Below are positions 46,033 to 53,926 of a stretch of 64,000 nucleotides of DNA, in pieces. The notes below the pieces were generated by a model that was not told the DNA's origin, did no database searches, and was given only the letters and a program-made list of their open reading frames with translations. The translations under genes and the position numbers were made by a program. Each line of letters starts with the position of its first letter. The first letter of the stretch is position 1. Source of the stretch: Eubacteriaceae bacterium. GTDB lineage: Bacteria > Bacillota > Clostridia > Peptostreptococcales > Anaerovoracaceae. The stretch is taken from NCBI GenBank assembly GCA_902362435.1, contig CABIWW010000004.1, forward strand, positions 1 to 64,000. The letters are read 5' to 3'.

Positions 46033-48073
46033 ATGCCTGTTCCACTTCTTTTTCTATCCTGTTTTTCAGGAGACTGTGGAGCTTTTCAGCCTGCTCTCTG
46101 TCCCTGTCTTTTATGCAGCAGTAGAACTTGACCTTCGGTTCTGTCCCCGACGGTCTGGCTGCCGCCCACGATCCGTTGCTGAACATGAACTTGAGCACAT
46201 TAGCTTCTGCGACGCCTTCTGCTCCTCTGCTGTAGTCTCTTAGCTCGGCCAGCTCACATATATCCGCAAATACGCTCTCGCCCTCGCTTCTGAATCTCTT
46301 CATGATCGAGGCTATCCTGTCCGCACCTGCCGCGCCTTCGAATACGAACGACAGCTGATCGTCTATATAATATCCGTGCTCTGCAAACAGATCTTCGAGC
46401 ACATCGATAAGAGTCTTGCCCTGCTGTTTCCAGTATGCCGCCATCTGACACATCACGAGCGACGATGATATACCGTCCTTGTCTCTGATATGAGTCCCGG
46501 TAAGATATCCGTAGCTTTCCTCATACGCCATCAGTATCTCATCTTCACGGTGCCTGTTCATCTCGGCCGCGAGATCCTTGAAGCCTGTGAAGGTCCTTAT
46601 AGTCTCCACGCCGTATGAAGCTGCGATATCCTGCCCCATATCACCTGTGACTATCGAGGTTATCAGCTTCTTTCCCGCAGACTGTCTCATCCTCGCCAGG
46701 AAATCCACGAACAGTGCACCCGTCTGATTTCCCGACAGATACACGATCTTTCCGTCATGCATCACACCGGCGCCGATCCTGTCGCTGTCAGGGTCTGTGC
46801 CTATTATGATGTCCGCGCTGATCTCCTTTGCCTTTTCTTCAGCTATATAAAACACTGCTGTCTCTTCGGGATTCGGCTTTCTCACGGTAGGAAAATCACC
46901 GTTGTAGTCAGCCTGCTCCTTTACGAGCGTGACATTGCTGAAGCCTGCGCGCCTCAACGTTTCCAGCACGTATTCGCGGCCCGATCCGTGAAGCGGCGTG
47001 TATACGACACTGAGGTCAGACGCCGCTTCAGGCGCAGTATCCACACCACACTTCTGTACGGCATCCATGAATCTGTCTATGACATCCTGACCGATATATT
47101 CTATATTAGGATCGTCCTCATCCGAAACCGGGATCCCCAGTTCGTCATCGAGATTCTCGATATTCTCCGATATCTTCGCCGCAGATTCCCTGCCGAGCTG
47201 ACATCCGGTGTTGTCATACACCTTGAAGCCATTGTACGCAGGAAGATTGTGACTCGCCGTTATCACGATGCCGCCGTCGCATTTCAGATCTCTCACGGTG
47301 AATGAAAGCAACGGCACAGGCGAATACCTGTCGAACAGCAGCGCCTTTATGCCCGAAGCAGCCAGCACTCGCGCCGCTTCCTTTGCAAACTCATCCGAAT
47401 GATTTCGCGTATCATACGCGATCGCCACCTTTGCGCCCTCTCCGAGGATACCTGCAAAACCCTTTGCAGCCATGCGTATAGTGTATCTGTTCATCCTGTT
47501 CATGCCGAGGCCCATCACGCCGCGCATTCCCGCAGTCCCGAAGCTGAGCTTCCTGTAAAATGCATCCGATATCTCTTCCTCGCTCATTTCTGCGAGCACA
47601 TTTTTTTCACTTTCTTCAAGATGAGGGCTTTCTGCCCATTTTTCATATATTTTCCTGTAATCCATATTTTTCTTCTCCCCAAATACAAAAAATCGCTGAC
47701 CAAGAAAATTCAGGCCTGTAAAGATGCACATGCCTGCCAGCATCGCCGCGTTTTCACGCAGCCTCACAGGACTGTCCGCCATGACTGCCATGACCAGAGG
47801 CTTTGCAGCCCCGTAAGCCGCCAGATAGCAGACCGCTATGTTCACTGCGAATCTGATACCGCTTTTCAGCACCTTTCCGCTGTACCCGAACGTTATCTTC
47901 CTGTTCAGGAAATAGCTCAGGACGCTGACCGCCGTATAATTCACCGCCGACGATACCCAGTACGAGCACCCGAATATATTGTAGAGTCCGAACATCACCG
48001 CCATTCCGGCCAGAGTGTTCACGACTCCTGTACAGGCAAACCTGAAGGCCTGTCCGTATATCGTCTTATCCAT
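46031..48073 (-). CDS. GtrA-phosphoglucomutase/phosphomannomutase fusion
   Basis: One open frame of 680 codons joins two normally separate proteins. Residues 1-135 are a GtrA-like membrane protein with four helices, of the family implicated in moving polyprenyl-phosphate-glucose across the membrane (ends NFLGQRFFVFGEKKN). From Met137 (MDYRKIYEKWAESPHLEES) it is a complete alpha-phosphohexomutase with phosphoserine 274 in TASHN (272-276), metal loop DPDSDR (427-432) and phosphate-binding EPKVKFY near the end. A GGGGAG site nine bases before the Met137 codon could start a separate mutase. The gene overlaps the upstream tagB-like gene by eight bases. Confidence 0.9.
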   Translation of the reverse strand: MDKTIYGQAFRFACTGVVNTLAGMAVMFGLYNIFGCSYWVSSAVNYTAVSVLSYFLNRKITFGYSGKVLKSGIRFAVNIAVCYLAAYGAAKPLVMAVMADSPVRLRENAAMLAGMCIFTGLNFLGQRFFVFGEKKNMDYRKIYEKWAESPHLEESEKNVLAEMSEEEISDAFYRKLSFGTAGMRGVMGLGMNRMNRYTIRMAAKGFAGILGEGAKVAIAYDTRNHSDEFAKEAARVLAASGIKALLFDRYSPVPLLSFTVRDLKCDGGIVITASHNLPAYNGFKVYDNTGCQLGRESAAKISENIENLDDELGIPVSDEDDPNIEYIGQDVIDRFMDAVQKCGVDTAPEAASDLSVVYTPLHGSGREYVLETLRRAGFSNVTLVKEQADYNGDFPTVRKPNPEETAVFYIAEEKAKEISADIIIGTDPDSDRIGAGVMHDGKIVYLSGNQTGALFVDFLARMRQSAGKKLITSIVTGDMGQDIAASYGVETIRTFTGFKDLAAEMNRHREDEILMAYEESYGYLTGTHIRDKDGISSSLVMCQMAAYWKQQGKTLIDVLEDLFAEHGYYIDDQLSFVFEGAAGADRIASIMKRFRSEGESVFADICELAELRDYSRGAEGVAEANVLKFMFSNGSWAAARPSGTEPKVKFYCCIKDRDREQAEKLHSLLKNRIEKEVEQA

Positions 48074-49238
48074 CTGTCTCTATTCCCGCATACGCCAGTA
48101 TCCTGTCCGTCGCATGTCCGTCGCATGAAGACATGAATTTATCTGCAAACTGCTCTACCGCTGCACTGTCAAACCCTTCTTCGCACTTTTCTATGCATTC
48201 CGCTACCCGCCCGGTGGTATCCACTACAGGGCCGGGAGTAAGTTCTTCATAGTCGTAGTAAAATCCTCTCCAGTCATTGTAAAGCTCCAGGTCGTATGCA
48301 AAGAATATCATCGGTCTTCTGAACAGCGCATACTCGAATACAAGCGACGAGTAGTCGGATATGCATACGTCAGCCGCACACAGAAGATCGTCTATCTCCA
48401 GTTTTTCCGTTATATCATATGCAAAGCTGCTGCACTCCGCCGGTATCCCGGGTCTTTCCTTGATGAAAGGATGATGCTTTATCAGCAGCACATACCGGTC
48501 GCCGAGCCTGTCCATCATATACCTTATATCCAGTCTGTCCGGAGCCTTTGCATGTGTCACATCCCCACGAAAAGTCGGAGCATACAATATCACCTTCCTG
48601 CCGTATGCTGCCGGCACCGCTTTATGGACTTTTCTCACCGCCGCTGTGACAAATCCACTGTCAAAGAAGACATCCGTCCGGCTTATGCCTGTAGCTTTTA
48701 TTATGCCGTCATCAACACCCATAGCTTCCTTATATGCCCATATCACCTCAGGACTGCTGACAGACACCAGGTCCAGATTCCTGTAGAGCGGATATTTCTG
48801 CTGCTGTGCTCTGCTGCTTCCAAATTTCAGGTCAGCCGTACTCAGACCGAATCTCTTGAATGCGCCGCAGCCGTGCCACAGCTGTATGACCGTCGTCTCC
48901 GGGCGTTTTTCAAAGCACGCGAAAGCATTGTTCGCCTCGCTCAGGAAGACATACTCCGCAGTCGCCATGTCTTTTAAAAATGCTTTGGTATTTTTAACGT
49001 TTTCACTTCTCGGCCCTGTGCCTTCCATCAGGAAGTGGCATCTCACGTCATATGAAGGATCTTCAGATATCCTCCGGTAAACTTCTCTCATGCTGTTTCC
49101 CAGAGTCTTCCCCCTGACTTCAAGGAAGATGACTTTCCTGCGCTGCAGAGGGAGCCCGCAGTATTTCCTGTACTGACGCGGATATATGAGTCTGAGTATG
49201 ATAAACTTGCCGAGATTCGTTATCAGTTTTTTCATCAT
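48066..49238 (-). CDS. CDP-glycerol glycerophosphotransferase-like (TagB/TagF family)
   Basis: Glycerol- or ribitol-phosphate transferase for teichoic-acid-like polymers, peripheral to the membrane. 390 residues. Core motifs of the Glyphos_transf family: VIQLWHGCGAFKRFG at about 119-133, VILYAPTFRG, IKHHPF, DLLCAADVCISDYSS and VFEYALFRRPMIFFAYD. Two adjacent ATG codons are possible starts; the second (49233-49235) has better SD spacing. Lies between the flippase and the GtrA-mutase fusion. Confidence 0.88.
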   Translation of the reverse strand: MMKKLITNLGKFIILRLIYPRQYRKYCGLPLQRRKVIFLEVRGKTLGNSMREVYRRISEDPSYDVRCHFLMEGTGPRSENVKNTKAFLKDMATAEYVFLSEANNAFACFEKRPETTVIQLWHGCGAFKRFGLSTADLKFGSSRAQQQKYPLYRNLDLVSVSSPEVIWAYKEAMGVDDGIIKATGISRTDVFFDSGFVTAAVRKVHKAVPAAYGRKVILYAPTFRGDVTHAKAPDRLDIRYMMDRLGDRYVLLIKHHPFIKERPGIPAECSSFAYDITEKLEIDDLLCAADVCISDYSSLVFEYALFRRPMIFFAYDLELYNDWRGFYYDYEELTPGPVVDTTGRVAECIEKCEEGFDSAAVEQFADKFMSSCDGHATDRILAYAGIETDG

Positions 49239-49260
49239 TTCTCCTCTGTTTCAGCAGCCC

Positions 49261-50778
49261 CTACTGTCTGCCTACCGATTTTTTTATCCTGTTTATGAGG
49301 GTCCTGAATTCTTCACGTTCCAGCACCGCGTTCACTGCCAGGAACATGATCATGGCAGCCAGCGCTACTATGACTGCACAAATGAACCAGTGCACGTAGC
49401 CCTCGACAGCAAGTCCCATCACGGGCCTGCCTGCAAGTGAAAGCAGTATAAGGACCGCGAGATTTCTTATTATACGCCTGAGCGTGCGTTTCCATGACCC
49501 CAGGACGATCCTGGTCGTGTTGTAGTACACTATGTCTATGCCTCTGTAAAGAAACGAACAGAAGCTTCCTATAAGAACGCCCAGCATCCCGTAAGGCTTC
49601 ACCAGTAAAAGTGAAACCGATATTATTATGATCACTTCAAGGACCGCGCGCCATCTCGTCTGTTTGTAGTGGCCCGCAGCACATATAAGCGTTATCGACG
49701 GTATCCTGATATTCTGAGCTATGCCGACGAGCACGAACATGAATGCGATCTCGTCTCTCACATAGACAGCATCGGTGAACGATTTAGTGTAAAGCTGTAT
49801 GAACGGCATTATCAGCACCGCCATACACGTATATGCCCAGAAAACGACCATGTATGTCAGATATTCGTAGTTCGAATATGCGTTATCGAGCGCTTTCCTG
49901 TCGCCCTTGGACAGCAGCTCTCCGAATCCGGACTGCAGTCCGCTGTTGAACGACCCTACCAGCAGCGATATGGCATTCGCGATCATGTTGTACACGCCGT
50001 ACACGCTGACTTCGATCAGCGCTTTCGTTCCCATGAAAACTGTCATCACGACGACTGAAGTGTTGTTTACGATGACTCCGGTTATCTGATGCAGCAGCGC
50101 CGCCCATCTCTGGTTGATAGCATCGTAGTTCGGCTCCGCGTTGAAATCAAGGAATTTGTAGTGCTTTCTCACATATATCCAGATAAGGATGAATCTAAGT
50201 ATATATATCACTGTGGCAACGAATTTTACCAGCAGCACATTGCAGCCTTCCATGATTAGCCATACTGTGATAACAGTATTCAGTACTGTACCCAGCGTCT
50301 GTACCAGCATCATAACGTAGCCCTTCTGGTTTGCCATCAGCAGCACTTTGTATTTGCCAAGGAACAGGTAATCCACGAGATTGCTCGTTGCCAGTATGAT
50401 TATCATGAAGCGCGTTATTCCCGGCTGTATCTGGTTCTGCACCAGCATAGGATACAGCACGACAAGAAACACCAGCAGCAGCACGTATGCTATCCCTGAC
50501 CTGTAGTAGAACCGCTTCGTCGCCGACAGTATCCGGTTTATCTCGTCAACATCGTTGTCAGCCAGCGGTTTGTAAAGCCCGACTATCGACGCGGCGCTGA
50601 CTCCGGCTTCCACCAGTGCCAGATATGAGATGAACTGTGTCACGGATACGATCATCCCGTTCATCGCCGATCCGTAGGCTATGATAAAAAAGCGGGGTAG
50701 AATAAGCCCCGACAAAGCGACGGTGATCTGCAGTATTAAGTTTGCAAGTATGTTTTTTAATGCTTTTCTGCTTCTCAT
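49261..50778 (-). CDS. Polysaccharide flippase (MATE/Wzx-type)
   Basis: Lipid-linked oligosaccharide transporter of the MOP superfamily. 505 residues and about 12-14 hydrophobic helices; N-terminus ALKNILANLILQITVALSGLILPRFFI and SAMNGMIVSVTQFISYLALVEAGVSAASI are typical. First gene of a three-gene operon with tagB-like and GtrA-mutase genes, consistent with export of a surface glycan. Specific substrate unknown. Confidence 0.88.
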   Translation of the reverse strand: MRSRKALKNILANLILQITVALSGLILPRFFIIAYGSAMNGMIVSVTQFISYLALVEAGVSAASIVGLYKPLADNDVDEINRILSATKRFYYRSGIAYVLLLVFLVVLYPMLVQNQIQPGITRFMIIILATSNLVDYLFLGKYKVLLMANQKGYVMMLVQTLGTVLNTVITVWLIMEGCNVLLVKFVATVIYILRFILIWIYVRKHYKFLDFNAEPNYDAINQRWAALLHQITGVIVNNTSVVVMTVFMGTKALIEVSVYGVYNMIANAISLLVGSFNSGLQSGFGELLSKGDRKALDNAYSNYEYLTYMVVFWAYTCMAVLIMPFIQLYTKSFTDAVYVRDEIAFMFVLVGIAQNIRIPSITLICAAGHYKQTRWRAVLEVIIIISVSLLLVKPYGMLGVLIGSFCSFLYRGIDIVYYNTTRIVLGSWKRTLRRIIRNLAVLILLSLAGRPVMGLAVEGYVHWFICAVIVALAAMIMFLAVNAVLEREEFRTLINRIKKSVGRQ

Positions 50779-50869
50779 AATATATTTATCTGAAAGCGGC
50801 AGGCATGCTGCCGTCAGTCTTCAGACCATCAGTGAAGATACTCCTTCCATGTTAATATAAATACTCTTT

Positions 50870-50898
50870 ATTATATCCCCATAACAGCACAGAATCAA
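50870..50898 (-). promoter_or_regulatory. Promoter of the flippase-tagB-GtrA/mutase operon
   Basis: Minus-strand TTGATT (50893-50898), 17-base spacer, TATAAT (50870-50875), about 90 bases before the flippase ATG. The other part of the gap holds a hairpin after the SSB-like gene stop without a T-run. Confidence 0.7.
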
Positions 50899-51012
50899 GG
50901 TTTTGCGCTTTTTTACACACATTGCACACATTGATGCTCGCGCTGCAGCCTGCATTCCCGCAGCTGCCCTTTTGCACGATCAGGCGGAACGGCACGCATC
51001 GTTCTGCCGCGC

Positions 51013-51636
51013 TCATTCTTCCATCAGCTCCAGCCTTGATGCAGACACTTCATATGCGATTTTTGTCACAGCCTCGCCTTCATCTGTGAATTTCCTGTAT
51101 TCACGGCTCTGTATGCGGCCTTCGAGTCCGACTTTGTCTCCCACCTCCAGGCTGCCGCCGTAGACTGCGTTCCTTCCCCATGATATCGTCGGGATATAAT
51201 CGGACTTGTTGTACATCCTGTTCACTGCTATCATCAGGTCACAGATCTCTCGTCCCAGCGGTGATGTACGTCTCACAGGCGGCTTGCATATGTATCCTTC
51301 GAGCATGACGCGGTTCTCATACTCGCTGCTGCTTTCTTCCCCATACATCACATGCCTTGCAAATACCGTGACCTCCAGTCTGTTATGCCCCTCTGATTCA
51401 CGGTTGTATGTCCTCACCTGCCCGCATAATTCCATGAACTCATCCGGCTGCGGTATGCGGTCTTCCATAAGCTTTTCCGGTATTATCACCCTTATCCTGT
51501 CCTCATATCCGCTCCGCCGCAGTATGCCCATCACCGTCAGATAAAAAGCTTCTCCACATGTTTTATGACTGAACACCGGCTCAGAAAGCACCTTTCCTGC
51601 CAGATGCACCATATTCTCTTCATTTAGATATCCCAT
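51013..51636 (-). CDS. SSB-like protein with two OB-fold regions
   Basis: 207 residues. The C-terminal half (about 108-207) is recognisably an SSB OB fold: NRVMLEGYICKPPVRRTSPLGREICDLMIAVNR, ISWGRNA, LEVGDKVGLEGRIQSREY. The N-terminal half (about 8-100) looks like a diverged second copy (NMVHLAGKVLSEPVFSHK; ELCGQVRTYNRESEGHNRLEVTVFA). The acidic DDDIPF-type tail that recruits partners in normal SSB is absent (ends ASRLELMEE). Not the housekeeping ssb, which normally lies between rpsF and rpsR. Its SD lies inside a hairpin. Confidence 0.8.
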   Translation of the reverse strand: MGYLNEENMVHLAGKVLSEPVFSHKTCGEAFYLTVMGILRRSGYEDRIRVIIPEKLMEDRIPQPDEFMELCGQVRTYNRESEGHNRLEVTVFARHVMYGEESSSEYENRVMLEGYICKPPVRRTSPLGREICDLMIAVNRMYNKSDYIPTISWGRNAVYGGSLEVGDKVGLEGRIQSREYRKFTDEGEAVTKIAYEVSASRLELMEE

Positions 51637-51638
51637 TA

Positions 51639-51695
51639 AAAAATCCCCCTCCAGGCATATTCTGTTAAATCATATGCATCTGCAAGGGGATTTTA
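51639..51695 (-). terminator. Hairpin after the lipid kinase gene, covering the SSB-like SD
   Basis: Minus strand: AAAATCCCC (51686-51694) pairs with GGGGATTTT (51640-51648), with an inner GCATAT / ATATGC pair, then a T-run. It reads as a terminator of the kinase gene, yet the GGAGGGGG ribosome binding site of the SSB-like gene lies in its 3' arm. Confidence 0.75.
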
Positions 51696-51705
51696 TACAT
51701 ACATT

Positions 51706-52626
51706 CTAGTCGTATTTCCATGTAGCTTCGGAAACAAACACTTTGAGCCTCCTCTTGAGTACGCTGAACTCCAGCGGCAGCTTTTCACCGTGTTCTCCGT
51801 CTATGTCCGTGCTTATATCAACGTCCGACTCTATCGTGAGCTTTTCGGTCTGGAAACAGAGCACGTGCTTGTTGTTAGGGTGTCTTCCGTGCACTACTTC
51901 AAAAAGCAGCGGTCCGAATTCCACGATCGGCATTTTCTTGAAAGCTATCACGTCGAGCTTGCCGTCATTCATGTAGGAATCCGGTGAAAGCTTCCTGAAC
52001 CCGCCTGCCGATTCGCCGTTCATCACTACCATGAAGTAGATGTTTTCCTCGTAAACAGTATCCGGTGTAGTCAGCTTTACAGGAAGCGCACGTATCTGCG
52101 GTATCTCTGTGACAGCCTTGAGATAATAAGCCAGAGTTCCTATCGCATTCTTGAGATTAGGATCAGTCTTCTGGCTGACGTCTATCAGCGCGCCCATCGC
52201 CGCGACGTTTATGAAGCACTTGTTGTTCACTACGCCCACGTCCACCTGTGTCGTCTTTTTTCCGAGCGCTATGTCGAGCTGATAATCTATATCAGACGGC
52301 AGTTCGAAATAGTATGCGAAGTCATTCGCCGTTCCCGCAGGAAGTATCGCCAGCGGCAGATGTATGTCATATTTCACCATGGCATTCACACACAGGTTGA
52401 TGGTCCCGTCGCCTCCGGCCACAATGATCCTGCTGTACTGCTCCTGATCTATCTCCGACAGTACCCTGTCTATCATTATACCCTTCGCGGCTCTCACCGG
52501 AATGAGCTGGTATCCCTCCTGCTGGCATCTGTCAACTATATGATCGAGATTACTCTTGAATATACCGTTTCCTGCATGCGGATTGTAATAAAGCAGGATT
52601 TTGTTAGCTTTACCTGTATCTGTCAT
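51706..52626 (-). CDS. Diacylglycerol/lipid kinase family protein (DgkB/YegS type)
   Basis: Lipid kinase recycling diacylglycerol or a similar role. 306 residues from the ATG at 52624-52626 with AGGAGG 10 bases upstream; a start eight codons earlier lies upstream of that site. N-terminal DAGK catalytic domain (ILLYYNPHAGNG, IIVAGGDGTINLCVNAMV near 66-85, LPAGTANDFAYY) and a C-terminal domain (MNDGKLDVIAFK, SDVDISTDIDGE). The gene starts within the end of folC (17-base overlap). Confidence 0.9.
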   Translation of the reverse strand: MTDTGKANKILLYYNPHAGNGIFKSNLDHIVDRCQQEGYQLIPVRAAKGIMIDRVLSEIDQEQYSRIIVAGGDGTINLCVNAMVKYDIHLPLAILPAGTANDFAYYFELPSDIDYQLDIALGKKTTQVDVGVVNNKCFINVAAMGALIDVSQKTDPNLKNAIGTLAYYLKAVTEIPQIRALPVKLTTPDTVYEENIYFMVVMNGESAGGFRKLSPDSYMNDGKLDVIAFKKMPIVEFGPLLFEVVHGRHPNNKHVLCFQTEKLTIESDVDISTDIDGEHGEKLPLEFSVLKRRLKVFVSEATWKYD

Positions 52627-53926
52627 TTTTAAGCATCCTCCTGATCTCACTTATGAGGTACAGCGACCCCGCAAACAATACTGCGTCATAATCTTTCCAT
52701 ATCTTTTCGGCTTCAGCGATGCTCGCTGCGGCATCCCCCGATGCGATCACCTCCACACCCGCATCCGCAAGGTATCCGGCGAGCTCCTCTGCTTTGAATT
52801 TTCTCGGATTGTCCGGCTCAGTAGCTATGATATCCGTCGTTATATCCATGAAAGCGTCCAGTATCCTGTCCGTCTGTTTGTCAGCCAGCATCCCGGTCAC
52901 GAGAAGGATCTTCTTTCCTTCGAAGTACTTTTTCATCGTATCGCGTAGAGCAGCTGCTCCTGCTTCATTGTGCGCTCCGTCAGCTATGATCACAGGTTCG
53001 TGTTCCTGTGAACAGCCTTCACGCAGTATCTCAAAACGCCCCGGCTGTACAGCATTTTTAAGACCTCTGTAAAGTTTTCCGCGTTCGACCTTTATGTCTC
53101 CTGACTTTCTCAGCACTTCTATCACCGCAAGCGCTGTCTTCAGGTTTTCTCCCTGATGCTTCCCTACCATTGAAAGCTCCACATCGCTGTAATCCGTACC
53201 CCAAAGTTCCATGCTGACCGTCTGCGAAAACGGCGTTTCGCCGTTTATCATGAACTTTACCTTCGAAACGTCATAAAGCCTGCCGGACTTCTCGTATGCG
53301 GTCCTGGCTATCACTGCTGCAGCCCCGTGATCCGTCACATTTGATATCACTGGCACGCCCGGCTTGATTATGCCGGCCTTGTCCGCAGCGATCTCCTCAA
53401 GCGTGTTTCCGAGCCTGTCCATGTGATCGTACGATATAGAGCATATCGCGCAGGCCATCGGCTTCTTCACGACATTAGTGGAGTCGCCCCTGCCTCCCAG
53501 TCCTACCTCCAGCACTACTATATCTGCGTTTTTTTTCGCAAAATACAGAAATGCGATCGCCGTTATCACTTCGAACTCTGTCGGTGAATCCATGCCTTCG
53601 GCTGTCATCTCTGCCGCAGCGGCAAGCACCCGGTCAGAGTACAGCGTCAGATCATCGTCGGAGATATTCTCCCCGTCGAGCCTTATCCGTTCATTGAAGC
53701 TCTCGATGAACGGCGACGTGTAAAGTCCGACGCAGTATCCGCACTCTGCGAGCCCGCACTCCAGGAATTTGCATACCGAACCTTTTCCGTTCGTCCCGGC
53801 GACATGTATCACCCTGAGACTGTCCTGCGGATCCCCGAGCTTTTTCATCAGCACGCTCATCCTTTCAAGTCCGAGCACGCTCCCGAATCTGCTGAATTCA
53901 TGTATCTTGTTTATAGCTTCGATCAT
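52610..53926 (-). CDS. folC: Folylpolyglutamate/dihydrofolate synthase
   Basis: Adds glutamates to folates. 438 residues: P-loop HVAGTNGKGSVCKFL near 41-56, SPFIESFNERI, the Mur-ligase fold centre (GGRGDSTNVVKKP; YDHMDRLGNTLEEIAADKAGIIKPGVP carrying the Lys in DKAGI) and a C-terminal domain with DGAHNEAGA. ATG overlaps the valS stop by four bases. valS-folC adjacency is common in Firmicutes. Confidence 0.96.
   Translation of the reverse strand: MIEAINKIHEFSRFGSVLGLERMSVLMKKLGDPQDSLRVIHVAGTNGKGSVCKFLECGLAECGYCVGLYTSPFIESFNERIRLDGENISDDDLTLYSDRVLAAAAEMTAEGMDSPTEFEVITAIAFLYFAKKNADIVVLEVGLGGRGDSTNVVKKPMACAICSISYDHMDRLGNTLEEIAADKAGIIKPGVPVISNVTDHGAAAVIARTAYEKSGRLYDVSKVKFMINGETPFSQTVSMELWGTDYSDVELSMVGKHQGENLKTALAVIEVLRKSGDIKVERGKLYRGLKNAVQPGRFEILREGCSQEHEPVIIADGAHNEAGAAALRDTMKKYFEGKKILLVTGMLADKQTDRILDAFMDITTDIIATEPDNPRKFKAEELAGYLADAGVEVIASGDAAASIAEAEKIWKDYDAVLFAGSLYLISEIRRMLKNDRYR

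Noticed and set aside
50980..51012. Terminator after the SSB-like gene
   Set aside because: A hairpin GGCGGAACG / CGTTCTGCC is visible, but no T-run follows on the minus strand, so I did not list it as a terminator.
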